Position numbers and translations under genes: made by a program. A DNA stretch of 64,000 nucleotides from Pyropia yezoensis (Eukaryota > Rhodophyta > Bangiophyceae > Bangiales > Bangiaceae), in contig CM020620.1 of assembly GCA_009829735.1 (NCBI GenBank), positions 17,504,354 to 17,568,353 on the forward strand. Reading direction: 5' to 3'. Under the pieces are notes generated by a model, which had not been told where the DNA came from, searched no databases, and saw only the letters and a list, made by a program, of their open reading frames with translations. The number at the start of each line of letters is the position of its first letter. Position 1 is the stretch's first letter. Of this stretch, positions 35,274-45,679 are shown in pieces.

Positions 35274-36732
35274 TATTGATAAATGATGATCCTGATCATG
35301 TTACATTTTTAATCTGTCCACACCACGTGGAAAGTTTTGCTCCATTACACTTGTAACTGCGTTACATGGATAATTGAGCTGTATTGTACTCTGTACGCCC
35401 TGTGCTGCAGCGCCTGGTAACAGCCTGGCAATCAGCTGGCAACAAGCACGGTACCCGCCGTAAAAAGTGCTGTTTTGGTCCGAATTTTTCACTGACACGG
35501 TTATGTGATACAGCTTGACGCGCTGGTCATGCTCATAGCAAGTGCGCGCTGCTGATGCTGCTTCGTTCTCTGCCATTGCACTCCACGAGTATCCTCCTTT
35601 TTTTTTCTAGAAGTCACCCATGGCGCCCTCGTCGCAGTGCAGATGGGCGCGAGACTGGGCTCTGACAGAGAAAAGCATTACTGGGATGAGGAGGGATGCA
35701 GGCAACTCGCTTTTCGAGGCTGGCAGGCTCCGATGGCCAAGGCGACATCCCACTGACACTCTGGAGCTGCGTGGTCAAGTCAGTGCCGTCAAACAACGGG
35801 ACGTTAATCGTCCATCGCGTCATTGTTTTGTCTTAGAAAATTCGGGTTATTACACAAGATTTGTGTTCGTCAGACACCAACAAGTATTTAGCATCTAATT
35901 TCGTCCAGTTGCTTCTCGAAAAGCACTTTCTGCTGTCGCTTCTTGAAAAAATACTCTCTGAAGTCGCTTCTGGTAAAAACGCGACATCAAGCGCACGCGA
36001 AGACCAATGGGGTTGCCGTTCAGCAATGTCTAGCTAGTCTGGGCCAAATGTCGACCATTCTCGATGACATTCAAGGTGCTCGTGTACTTCAAGACTTGCA
36101 CGACATACGTGCTTGTAGAGGAGGCCGAGGGGAGTAAGAGGATGTTTTTTATTTTCTGAGCACGTCTGTTCTCGCGGAGCTACGAGCGACAGAAGCCAAG
36201 GTGACTGTCAGGAAAGTGCTGGTAGTGTCGACCAGCTCATGGAGCCAATGGAAACACCTGGTCCGCGATCAGTCCGGCCCAGCGGTGCACCGAGAGCAAA
36301 TCAATCATGCTGAGTGTTGGCCGACGACGAACATGGGGCCGCCTGGGTGCTGTTCATAGCAGAGAAAATGCACTCTCTGCAGTAGAGAAAAAAGCACAAC
36401 GCAGAGGGATTCCAGGCCTAGATGTTGATGCTTGGCCAAAAAATGGACAACATCTATATCCATCCTCTCGTAGTGGTTTTTATGTCCAGGTCATGTGTAA
36501 TTCTCTTGCTCTTGCGTTGGAAGTAGCGAAGGAAAATGCGTCCGTCATGAACCTGTCTTCCCGGGGCCGTGAGGCGAGGTCGACATTTCCGGGACTGGTC
36601 GACATTTCGCCCAGACTAAAGCTACCAACAGAAGGGCGGGCGGGCAAGCGAGAGGGTCGCCGCTTCGCCCCCCCCCTCCCGCAAGGGGCGGCCGCCGACT
36701 GACAGGCGGCGGCGGTGGCGCACACCTGTAGT
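35274..36732. other. AT-richer intergenic DNA
   Basis: The composition is clearly lower in GC than the neighbouring genes. Short open frames occur on both strands (for example 35620-35898 plus and 36307-36702 plus), but none carries a motif I recognise. Confidence 0.45.
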
Positions 36733-37787
36733 TTACGTGCGGGCGGGGGCGGCCGCCAGCCACCGCCTCACCGCCGCCCCGAGCGCCGCGTCGGTATAGT
36801 CGGCAATGACCAGCGCGGCGCCAGCGGCGGTGAGGGTGGCGGGCGCATGGCCCGTGGCCACGCCAATCGTCAGCAGGCCCGCCGCCACGGCGGACTTGAC
36901 CCCCGACGGGGAGTCCTCAAACGCAATCGCCTGGGGGGGGGGTGCGGGCGGGCGAGGGAGGGGCGGGGGCGGGAGCGACAAGCACCAGGAAGGGAAACGA
37001 TACAAACCAACAGACAGGGGTGGAAGAGAGGGAGGGAAAAGGGCGCAAGGGGGGCAGTGCGTCACGTGCAGAGAGGAGGCGACCGGCGCGTGCACGGGGC
37101 GGTCAGCGTCGCGCCCAGGCCACCAGCGTGGGGGCAACCGTGGGCGGGGGCGAGGGCACACTGCCCCACCCCCCCCACCCGACGCGTCATACCAGACAAG
37201 CACTGCCTCCCTTCCACTCCACTCCCCCTCCCCCCCCCTCCCCTCTCCCCCAAGGCAAGTGCACCCCGTTCACCCCACACCTTCGCAGGGTACTCTTGTC
37301 GGCCATGCACCCCACACCCTCGCAGGGTACGCTCTCCAGCCATGCAGCCCCCCCCTGACATATACGCACCCCACTCTTCCCACGCCCACCACTTCCCACC
37401 CCGCCCCCCTTCCCCCGCCGACCCCTCCTCCACACCCCCCCCCCCCCCCATCGAAAGAACGCACCTCCCCCGCCTTCACCCCCACCGCCCGACAGCCCGC
37501 CACGTACGGTGCCGGGTCGGGCTTTGGCCGCGCCACCTCATCCGCCACCACCACCACCGAGAAGCAGCCCACAAAGCCCGCGGCGGTGAGGGTGTGCGCC
37601 GCCGCCCGCCGCGGCGCGTTGGTCACCACCCCCACCGCCACGCCCGCGGCGGCGAGGGCGTCCAGGAGGGGCATCACCCCCGCCAGGGGGGGCACCCCGC
37701 GGCGCGTGCGGTTCATGTAGGCCGCCTCTTAGGCCGCCGCCATCGCCGCGGCTCGTTCGGGGGACACGTGTGGGAGGATGTCTGCCT

Positions 37788-37822
<35 letters not shown>

Positions 37823-38914
37823 AGGGAGGGCAGGAGGGGGCAGCAGAGGAGGGAGTTGGATGAGAGGGGAGAGAGAACCTTGGTCACCCTCTCGCCGTTA
37901 GCCGCGGAACTCCCCGGCGGGGCTCTGTGGCAGCGACGCCCCGCGGCTGGCCGCGCAGGCGGGCCGCCGGCGGCCGCCGCCTCGCGGCAGCGGCTCGGCG
38001 GCGCGGCGGCGGCGCGACCTCCCCACACGGCAACGTTGACCCCCTCCCGTGCATCAGCAAGCAGACCCAGCCGCTGGGCGGTCACCCAAACATCCCCCCC
38101 GCCACCCCCCCCCCCCCCCCGACCCCTACAGCGACGAGGCCAACAGAAGAACAGTAATAAAGCAAACGTACGAGGAGCACCTGGTTTTGGCGGCCACTCA
38201 TGCGCGCCGCGTAAAAGTCGCGGGTGATGCGGGCGCCGCCATTCCACCCCGGCTCCATTGCTTGCAGCGTGTCGGCATACGCCTCGTACTGGGGGGGTGG
38301 GGGGGGGCGGAGGAGAGGCGGAGAGGCGGTAAGCAGGGTCGTAGCGGGGGGACGGGGGGAAAGGATGGGGGACAGAGCGTTGGGTGGTAGGGGGGGAGAG
38401 AGCGTTAGTGCATGGATGTATGTACAGTACGTACCATGTGGGCCGCCCGCGCCAGGCGCCCACCTACATTGGGGGGTGACCAACGCCCACGTCAGGCGCC
38501 GACCGTCATACGCCCACCGACAATGGTGGGTGCCTGGCGCGGGCATCGCAGCCGCCTGTGCGGGCCAAGGCAGGTGGCGCGCGCCCAGGCGGGGGGATCC
38601 AAGGGCAGGGGCAGCCGCCAGATGTGGGACGGGGTGCGGCTGCCCTTTGGCGACCGGCAATGCGCACCGCCCCCCCCCAACGCCGACCGTGGCGGCGCGT
38701 CCCCAAAACCACCACCCCTGCGCTCCCCTCTGCCCCCCCCCCCCCCTCCCTCTCCCCCCCTTCCCCTTCACCCCCACCCCCGCCCCAAAGCGGTCCACGG
38801 CCGCCGCGCCAAACGCACGTGAAAGCTGTCCACGTCCACGAGGGTGCCGTCCATGTCAAAGAGGACGGCCGAGAGGGTGCCGCCGGTGAGGCTGATGGGC
38901 GCTGCTGTCGCCAT
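36733..38914 (-). CDS. HAD-superfamily phosphatase, four exons, in-frame TAA in exon 3
   Basis: Exons read from the minus strand: 38914-38819, 38288-38181, 37785-37465 and 36930-36733. All introns are phase 0, donors are GTGC(G/T), and acceptors are C-runs followed by AG. The joined product is about 240 residues. Exon 1 holds the catalytic VLFDMDGTLVDVDSFH (nucleophile and acid/base Asp20 and Asp22). Exon 2 is the cap (YEAYADTLQA ... GGARITRDFYAARMSGRQNQ). Exon 3 has the cap end (ADILPHVSPERAAAMAAA), motif II VVTNAPR and motif III ARPKPDP. Exon 4 has motif IV AFEDSPSG. The order matches plant HAD sugar-phosphate-type phosphatases. A TAA at 37731-37729 lies in frame between AAA and EAAY, where Lys or Gln is expected. 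The gene is therefore a recent pseudogene, carries a sequence error, or the base differs in other alleles. The substrate is unknown. Confidence 0.85.
37786..37821 (-). other. intron 2 acceptor with a 34-base C tract
   Basis: On the gene strand about 34 consecutive C precede AG directly at the exon 3 boundary. The other two HAD acceptors are also C-runs plus AG. Pure C tracts seem to serve as the polypyrimidine tract. Confidence 0.7.
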
Positions 38915-39564
38915 GGCGGTTCTGCAGGAGGGGGGGGGGGAGGGACGAGAGAGGGGGAAGGGGAGAGGAAAGCAGCGACAGTGACGCACAGGAAGAAAGC
39001 AGCGACAGTGACGCGCACGGAGGAGTGGGCCACGACACGGCGAGGAGCAGGATGGGTCCGTTGCTCGCGCGGGAGGGGGCGTGGGACGGGGAAGGGGGAG
39101 GGGGATGGCTGAGGGAGGGGAATGGGGAGGGGGAGGGCGGAGGAGCGACAGTAACACGGAGAGCGGCGCGGGCCCCGACGTGACGCCACCAATCCACGTG
39201 GCACGGCCCCGGCACCAGCCGCCGGCCTCCCCCCGCGGCAGCGGCGATCGCAAGCCGTGCGCGTGATGGCCAAGCGAAGACAGAGCGAGCACCCCCACCG
39301 CGGTCGTACGCAGTACATTCATAGGTACAGGCGTGCGCAAGCAAAGCAAACCATTTCATTCTTTGTGTATCGCACACACTACGTGCCGCACCCCCCAAAG
39401 CCGGTCTCATCTGTACAAAGCATGCAACTGCACTCAATAAAGACCCGCCAGGTGGGAGGCGCCGTCCCCTTTGGCCCCCTCCACCGCCCACCCCCTCCCT
39501 TCTCCCACACCCCCGCGGGGCGGGCGGTACCAAAGGGGGGGACCCCCCCCCCCCCCCCCCCCCC
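38915..39564. other. intergenic, upstream of the HAD gene
   Basis: Purine-rich GGGA/GGGGA repeats (38930-39140) lie just upstream of the ATG. No other gene is seen. Confidence 0.45.
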
Positions 39565-39800
39565 TCACGCCGCCACCGCCCGCCACGCGGGCAAGACGCT
39601 CCGCGGCGCGCCGGCGGCCGCCCGCCCGGCGGCGGCGGTGGCGGCCCGCCGCAGGCGGCCGCCCCGCGCCACCACCGCGGCGGCGCGGGCGCCCCGGGAG
39701 GCGGGCGCCGCCGCCCCCGACGGCGCCGCGCCGGCCAGCGACGGGGGCGGCGACGGCGCCGCCGCCTTGGCGCCACCGGCTGCGGCGGTGGCGGTGGCGG
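39565..39800 (-). other. possible C-terminal fragment of a host gene
   Basis: Directly after the retrotransposon sequence ends, a minus-strand frame reads about 78 residues of Ala/Gly/Arg-rich, host-like composition ([20 protein letters not shown] ... [11 protein letters not shown], stop at 39565). It has no start of its own. It may be the tail of a gene cut by the element, or low-complexity DNA. Confidence 0.25.
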
Positions 39801-42600
39801 ATGGACTCGGTTTTCGTGCGTTCCATCTCAAAGCCATTCGGCGACACGACATGGCCGAGAACATCGACGGATGTACGACCGAACTCGCACTTATTCAGCT
39901 TTGCATACAGCTTGTGCTCTCGCAGCGTCGTGAGCACTTTCCGCAGATGTAACAGGTGCTCGTCTACAGACTTGCTGTATATCAGGATGTCGTCCAGGTA
40001 GGCGCAGACGAAGCGGTCGATGTATGGCCGGAGGACGTCGTTCATAAGATTCATGAACGCCGACGGGGCGTTGCACAAACCAAATGGTAAAACGAGGAAC
40101 TCGAACAGCCCATACCGCGTTCGAAAAGCCGTCAGTGGGATCGACTCGGGGTCCATCCGAATCTGGTGATAGCCAGACCGGAGATCCAGCGTCGAAAAGA
40201 TCTTGGCGCTGCGAAGGTTGTCAAAGATGTCGTCAATACGTGGCAGCGGGTAGAAGTTCTTGATTGTCTGCTTATTCAGTGCCCGGTAGTCAATGCAAAG
40301 ACGGAATCCCCCATCTTTCTTGACCGCAAAGAGTACCGGTGCACCCCATGGAGAAGTGCTTGCTTGTATAAAGCCCTTATCCAGCAGGTCGCGAATCTGC
40401 CGGAGAAGTTCTTCGCACTCCGCTTCGGACAGACGATAGATACCCTTTTTATGGGGTGCGGCGTCGTCCACGAGATCGATCTTGAGCCGCTGCTTTCTTT
40501 CAGGAGGCAGACCTTTCGGTAGGTCGTCGGGGAAGACATCTTTGAACTCGAGTATCAGCTTATTCATTCTTGGGTCTTCAGTCGAGTTTTGAACGTCCGT
40601 GAAGTTAATCTCCAACGCAGCAGACGCGCGGTGGCCTCGCGTGAGAGCCTGCTTGGCGGCTCGAACGGCGGCACCAACCGTCGGGTCGACAGGCACAAAG
40701 TCTTGGCCGTCCTCCATCTCTGCAGACAGGGCAGTGGGCGCAGCGGCGGCAGCAGGAATCAGACCGCCAGGGGAGTCACCAGACGTGCTAGGCGGTGGCG
40801 ACACCGCAAGGAGGTCGTCAATCGACGGTTCTGCTGCTGCGATCTCTGCGGCGAGGTGGCGGCCAAGGTAAGGTTGCGGTTGCCCAACCTGCAGACGCTG
40901 TGCGCGTCGCACACAACGAACAGATATAGGGGATGACATGTCGTCCCAGTCCACCTCATCTGGGAGCGGAGAGGGAGGTGGCGGCCGTCGCTCTGCTGGC
41001 TGCTGCTGTTGTTGTTGTCCGCCTGGCCCATCTCCTCCGAGGTCCCCTCGGCGGGGGGGACGAAAACCGGCCAACATTGGCGGACCCATAGGTCGGTTGA
41101 ACCACGGTCGGCCCCGTGCGGGTTGACCCAGGGGCCGCCAACGTCCGCCGCTGCCGCCGCCAGCAGAAGGTGGCGGGGGGGGAGGTCGTGGTGGGGTGCG
41201 TGCGTCACCACCCCCACCTCCTCCACCATCCGTGCGACCGCGCTTGCGAGACGGCGGGGGCGGTGCTGCGGTTCGAGACTCACAAAAGTCACAGCGGGCA
41301 AAGCCGCCGTCGATGCAGGAAACGAAATTGGCCTCGGCAGTGCCGTCGAGGACAGCGTCTAGGCCGTTCCGACGGCAGCGGGTGGGGGGAAGGATGGCCC
41401 ACTCGCCAAAGTCGCCTAGCAGGGCCAGGCCGGGCACACGCTCTTGCGTGTCGGCGGTCTTGATCGCCGACGAGTAGCCCACGGGGTTCCACACCACCGC
41501 CGTGCCGGTCAACGAGGGGGTCCGGCACAGCCGCCCAGAGGCCTGCGCAAACGTCATGAGGTTGCGGCTGCCAATGAAGAGCGCCCAAACCATCTGCGGA
41601 AAGTCTGTACCCGTAGACACGGCGGGAGAGCCAACCACAAAGACAACACCAATGCCGGGCCTCTTGAGCGCCTCGTCGACAAGAACGGCAGCACACTTGG
41701 AAGCGCCACCACCACCGCCGCCCGCCAGAGGAGGAGCCTTGTCCTTACCAAAAAGCACCTCCACAACAAAGGCTTGCCGTTCACGGCGATGCAGCTCCTG
41801 CGTCTTGCGGAAGGCCTCACCACGTCGTTGGGCGAAACGGGCCAACTCGGTCAACGCGACACTTGGCGTGTTGCGTTCCCGTACTTCCGTGCGGACGGCC
41901 CACGACAGGTCCTCCACAAAACGACTCTTGACTTCGCTCTGCGGGTGAATAAACCCACACAGGTTTCTCAGGGCTCGGACACGCTCAGCAAAGGACAACT
42001 CGTCCTCGCCCTCGCGTTGGGACGCCTGGTTAAACTCCTCAACTTGAGAAGCCAAGGCGTCCTCATCGACGCAGGAGCGGAGAAGCCAGTTGACCAGCTC
42101 CAAGGAGGAGCTGACTTCACCGGCGTCCCCGGTGGACGCGCGAGGCGTGATCGACATGATCGTGGAGCGAAGAGGCTCCGCTGTAAAATCCTGAAGCGTA
42201 TAAAAGGTCATGCCTTCACTCACGGCATTATCATTGCAAGCTTTTGTAAAGCGACGCAGAAAATCAAAAGCGCGCAGGGAAGGTTCCCCGTCCCATTCAG
42301 TCTCATATCCAAACGAATGCGTAAGATGCTTCTTAGCACGGCCCAGCTGACCAGCTTGGTTAGGGCCATACTCAATCGACTTGTTGAGCAAGGCATACGT
42401 CTCACAATCAAACACACGCTCATACAAAGGGTTTGTTACCCGTATCTTCGGCGGCACAACCCGAGATGGGAACAGCCGACGAGATGCGGACGGGGGAGAA
42501 CTCTGCTCTCCCGATAGTGGATCTCGTCCCCCGGACGACCCGGATTGTTGCTCAGGGTCGCGGCATAGGATGAAAAGGGAGGAAGTCCACTCCCAGTACT
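39801..42600 (-). CDS. Ty3/gypsy gag-(helicase fragment)-reverse transcriptase frame
   Basis: One open frame whose first possible codon lies near 42600. Numbering here starts at the codon at 42457. Residues about 50-230 resemble a Retrotrans_gag capsid domain ([40 protein letters not shown]). Residues about 252-394 do not belong to any gag: [19 protein letters not shown] and [13 protein letters not shown] match helicase motifs V and VI of RecQ-like enzymes, followed by a RecQ-type Cys cluster ([19 protein letters not shown]). Residues about 400-600 are Pro/Gly/Gln-rich. From about 635 a typical Ty3 RT follows: [61 protein letters not shown] and LNKCEFG...VLGHVVS. RT ends near residue 884. Past that the frame runs on to 39434 in unrelated GC-rich DNA. 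No CCHC knuckle or protease DTG/DSG motif is visible. Confidence 0.8.
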
Positions 42601-43359
42601 AGACCTCGTTGCGGTAGACACCGGAGTCCGATCCCGCGGCGTCGCGTAGGTTGCGCGAAACGTCGCGGAGGGCGTCCCTTGAAAAGGAGGCGCCTCTTGA
42701 ACGGGCGTGTTGCCCATTGTGCTCGAGGGCAGCGCAGAATCCACGTTGGGATTTCGTTCCATCACAGTATTGACAGCTATACAAGTCAAAGGAAACAACT
42801 TAGGTGGCAAAGCATCTCGCAACACCGCATTCACGTCGTCCCGGAGGCGGCTTTCCAGGCCAGCCTCCCCCATGGGTAGCTCCCCACACATTCCCGACGG
42901 GAATCCCCCAGGGGTAGAACGTCCACCCCCGTGGGACTCAACCGGCTCGTGTGGCGGGAGTCCACCGCCAACCTGTGGGGTTCCCTCATTCCCCACACGT
43001 CGAGTTGACGGTGTCTTCATGCCGAAGTTGGCACCAAGCCGGGAAGTCGTCACAGAGGGAGTCCCTCCCCCACCCAGGGGAGCTCCACCCGGCGATTCGG
43101 CCCGGTGACGAGTATCATGATCCCCGTTTCGAGTCGAGGCGGGCGGATGGAATCCAGACATGGCAGTCTGGCGGGCCCTGGCCCACCTCAGCCCTGTTGC
43201 CTCGCTGGCCGTCGGTGCCATCTGGGCAGCCGTCCAGGCCCCGGGAGACATATCCCGTGCCTGACCAGTCGCGGAGTACCCAACAAGGGGAGTTCCACCC
43301 ACGCCCTCAACAAACGAAGGGGGATCCGTCCTCGCCATGTTGGCTGAAGGTCCTTCCAT
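42436..43359 (-). CDS. gag N-terminal frame of element 1
   Basis: 307 codons from the ATG at 43359, about 85 bp after the primer-binding site. It is Pro/Gly/Thr/Ser-rich with one helical segment ([20 protein letters not shown]). It overlaps the downstream frame by about 160 bp (42436-42600). A switch of one base backwards would join it to the capsid frame. This could be programmed frameshifting or a simple mutation. The N-terminal TDPP...TPLVGYSAT loosely resembles the fragment in element 2. Confidence 0.6.
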   Translation of the reverse strand: MEGPSANMARTDPPSFVEGVGGTPLVGYSATGQARDMSPGAWTAAQMAPTASEATGLRWARARQTAMSGFHPPASTRNGDHDTRHRAESPGGAPLGGGGTPSVTTSRLGANFGMKTPSTRRVGNEGTPQVGGGLPPHEPVESHGGGRSTPGGFPSGMCGELPMGEAGLESRLRDDVNAVLRDALPPKLFPLTCIAVNTVMERNPNVDSALPSSTMGNTPVQEAPPFQGTPSATFRATYATPRDRTPVSTATRSSTGSGLPPFSSYAATLSNNPGRPGDEIHYRESRVLPRPHLVGCSHLGLCRRRYG

Positions 43360-43442
43360 TACGGTCCAAAACCACCGTTCCTAAGAGACGGGAATGCACC
43401 TCAACCCGTGTGCACCCGGGATAAATTTTATCCCCGTCCCCT

Positions 43443-43454
43443 GCTGCTCCACCA
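43443..43454 (-). promoter_or_regulatory. primer-binding site of element 1
   Basis: On the element strand the sequence is TGGTGGAGCAGC, two bases after the presumed LTR end (CTCA). It starts with TGG, as expected for the complement of a tRNA CCA end. The same 12-mer recurs at 44562-44573. Confidence 0.6.
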
Positions 43455-43456
43455 AA

Positions 43457-44239
43457 TGAGACGCTTTGGCCTCAGCCCCACCCAAGTCGGGTGGGACAAC
43501 GGCCAAGTCGCACCCATGTAACGAGAAGGACCGGAAGAAAGGCTGGTTGCCGCACGCACAACTGTTGCTGTGGACCTATCCGTCCACCACGGAGCAAGAC
43601 AGAGGTACGCGGGCCAAACGTTTCTTGGTCGGGACGGGGAGGCCCGGGCCGAGCCCTGCTGTTCTCCCCTTTTTCCCCTAAGCGACTCACTCTAGAAGTA
43701 ACCTCCCCAGCTCCCGCGCACAAATAACCCGCGAAATGCAAGTGGCGAGGTCTCAAGTTGAGCTCTCGAGATACAACGAAAGGTAGCCCCCCTATTGGGT
43801 GCGCTGCTCCGTACGGGCCAGAATCCAGTAGATTCACCAATCCCATACCGAGATGGAAGGGATCGGGACTTATGGGTCGTTCGCCTCCATGGGTTGGAGG
43901 GTTATGTGGGAAGATCCCCGGTCAGCCGTCCCACGTGGACGGCTGCGGATCGGACGCCAAGTGGGCGTCGACCCGGGTTGGGCGCCGGCAACGCGCCCCC
44001 TCGGGCAGGTCCCCCTAGGTCTGTAACCAGTCGGCGTGTAGGGCACACCCTACACGCTTGCGCACCCCCCATCAAGTAGCTAGAGGGCACGCCGGGCGTG
44101 TGCAACTAGCCACGCCCAGTGTCAACCAAGGCACCATAGGGGGCACCTGTAGTGAGTGCCCTCCGGGCGAGGGGAGTAGACGTCGCTCCCCATCACCTCA
44201 CCCCTCGGCAGCCCCGCTCAACTAGGGCGTGGCGCCACA
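43457..44239 (-). mobile_element. possible 5' LTR of element 1
   Basis: It runs from TGTGGCGCC (44239) to ...CTCA (43457) on the element strand. The 3' edge is fixed by the primer-binding site. The 5' edge is inferred from the TGTGG start and from the break in the gag fragment of element 2. No second LTR copy exists in the window to confirm it. Confidence 0.35.
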
Positions 44240-44476
44240 CGTCAGGTAGGTCGAATCCGCCCCGAGCAGATGCGGGGTGGTGCTCGTGTCCATGAGATCC
44301 CCGGTAACGGGGTCCGTGTTCATGTTGGGGATCGACCTATCTGCCGATCCCCCAGCCTGGGCGGTCCATGTGACAGCTTCCGCCTTTTTGACACCCGAAC
44401 AATTGAAATCAATGAGAGGGAAGAGAATCAAAGGGACGCCGAGGGGTCGATCATACAATAAACTCTCGTACACCAC
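44222..44476 (-). pseudogene. gag fragment of Ty3 element 2
   Basis: About 85 codons downstream of the second primer-binding site, in the same relative position as the gag start of element 1. It contains NMNTDPVTGDLMDTSTTPHL, weakly similar to the N-terminus of the element 1 gag. It ends after STYLTCGATP, where the presumed LTR of element 1 begins. Confidence 0.4.
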
Positions 44477-44561
44477 GTTACAAGAAGAAAGGACCGGATT
44501 TTTATCCGCGTGCCAGGGCCAAAAACGGCGCGACCACTAGGGTGGCGGAAACCCGTCCCAT

Positions 44562-44573
44562 GCTGCTCCACCA
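44562..44573 (-). promoter_or_regulatory. primer-binding site of element 2
   Basis: TGGTGGAGCAGC on the element strand, one base after an LTR end TTCA. It is identical to the site at 43443-43454, and the following bases (ATGGGACGGG versus AGGGGACGGG) are also nearly identical. Confidence 0.6.
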
Positions 44574-44574
44574 A

Positions 44575-44927
44575 TGAAGCACAATAAGAATCCGGGTTAG
44601 TCCAGTCTCAGGGAACACTCACCAGAGGGGATCTACACATAAGTCACCGGGAGGCCAAGGTTGCTGTCCTTGGATCGCAGGCCACGGGACCAAGATGGGA
44701 GCCCAAATGGGAGGAGTATGTTATCTCTCCACCGTCGGCGGCGTTCTCGCCACCGACATTCCAGTAATATCCCACGTAGACGCCACTAATTACCCTCCTC
44801 TCCAATGCATAAGTCCCTCGGCTGTACGAATCCCCCCCGTGCCGTAGCCCTCAAGAATCCGCTTGGCGTTTGAAACTGTGGAAGTGGCCCTCCGGGGATT
44901 CGCAATATAGGTGACCATGTTACCACA
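44575..44927 (-). mobile_element. probable 5' LTR of Ty3 element 2 (353 bp)
   Basis: Starts TGTGGTAACATGGTCACC and ends ATTGTGCTTCA on the element strand, directly before the primer-binding site. TG...CA ends and a length of about 350 bp are typical for LTRs. The partner 3' LTR is not in the window. Confidence 0.5.
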
Positions 44928-44935
44928 ATGTGCTA

Positions 44936-45322
44936 ATGGCTCGTGCGCCACCCGCATCTCTTCTTGTTGGACGTGATGGACCTAAAACGCAGGTGAGACC
45001 TGCGCGTGGATTTGGGGGTTCGCAAGCGCCCGGCAGTGGAAGCTCTCAGCCCCCTCCTGTTGCTGGTCCTGGTCTGGCCGGCGATTCGGCTCGCTCCCTG
45101 AATACTGCGCGCGCCCGTGTGGCTAACCCACCCAGTGGCTTGCCATCCCGCGGCGCTATGTCACAGCTGAACAAAGCAGCCGCTGTCGCCCAGTGCCTGA
45201 ATGCGACACTGCCGACGACCATTTCTCTATCTGTTCCCAGCGAGGATGCTCCCACATGCTCCCCTCCGAAGCTGAATGATGATGCCACCGGGACACTGGC
45301 GACCGACTCGGACCGCACGTAG
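44936..45322 (+). other. open frame of unknown function next to the LTR
   Basis: About 129 codons from the ATG at 44936 with Pro/Ser/Ala-rich, otherwise ordinary composition (LPSRGAMSQLNKAAAVAQCL). No family is recognised. It may be a fragment of another element. Confidence 0.25.
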
Positions 45323-45423
45323 CGTCCCTATTGTCTGCTCGATTGTGTGACTATTGTCCGCTCCTGGTCACGAATACATCCTCGCAAGGAGGACCTGTAC
45401 CGTCTCGAGCAGTAGTAGTTTGT

Positions 45424-45466
45424 GCAAAGGTTTCTATTTCCCCATTCGGCAGGGATTTTTTTTTCC
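45424..45466 (+). repeat. left arm of a distant inverted repeat
   Basis: CAAAGGTTTCTATTTCCCCA followed by GGCAGGGATTTTTTTTTCC. It is the imperfect reverse complement of 47706-47757, about 2.3 kb away, with the (GGCAGC)n array between. Confidence 0.6.
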
Positions 45467-45679
45467 CTACAATCATCAGTTTTTTCGCCGCGTCTTTCCC
45501 CCTGTCCTCACACCCATATGCAGCAAAATGAAAAAGGCAGGTAATCTAGACGCCCTGCTCATCCACTTTGAGCCAGCGGCAGCGACATCGGGGGCAGCGG
45601 CTGCGGCAGCGAGGCCAGCGGCTGCGGCGGCAGGGGCACCGGCATCGGCACCAATAGCAGCAACGGTAGCGGCAGCAGC

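Larger units (their letters stand above)
39801..44239 (-). mobile_element. Ty3/gypsy element 1, truncated inside reverse transcriptase
   Basis: Read on the minus strand: a probable 5' LTR (44239-43457), a primer-binding site, a gag N-terminal frame, a long gag-helicase-RT frame, then an abrupt loss of similarity near 39801 before connection, RNase H, integrase and 3' LTR. Coding DNA here is clearly less GC-rich than the flanking host sequence. It appears to sit inside the gag of a related element whose LTR is at 44575-44927. Confidence 0.7.

Noticed and set aside
37850-38160. Additional HAD exon between exons 2 and 3
   Set aside because: Joining 38181 directly to 37785 gives a continuous phase-0 cap domain of the expected length; the intervening frame is Ala/Arg low complexity.
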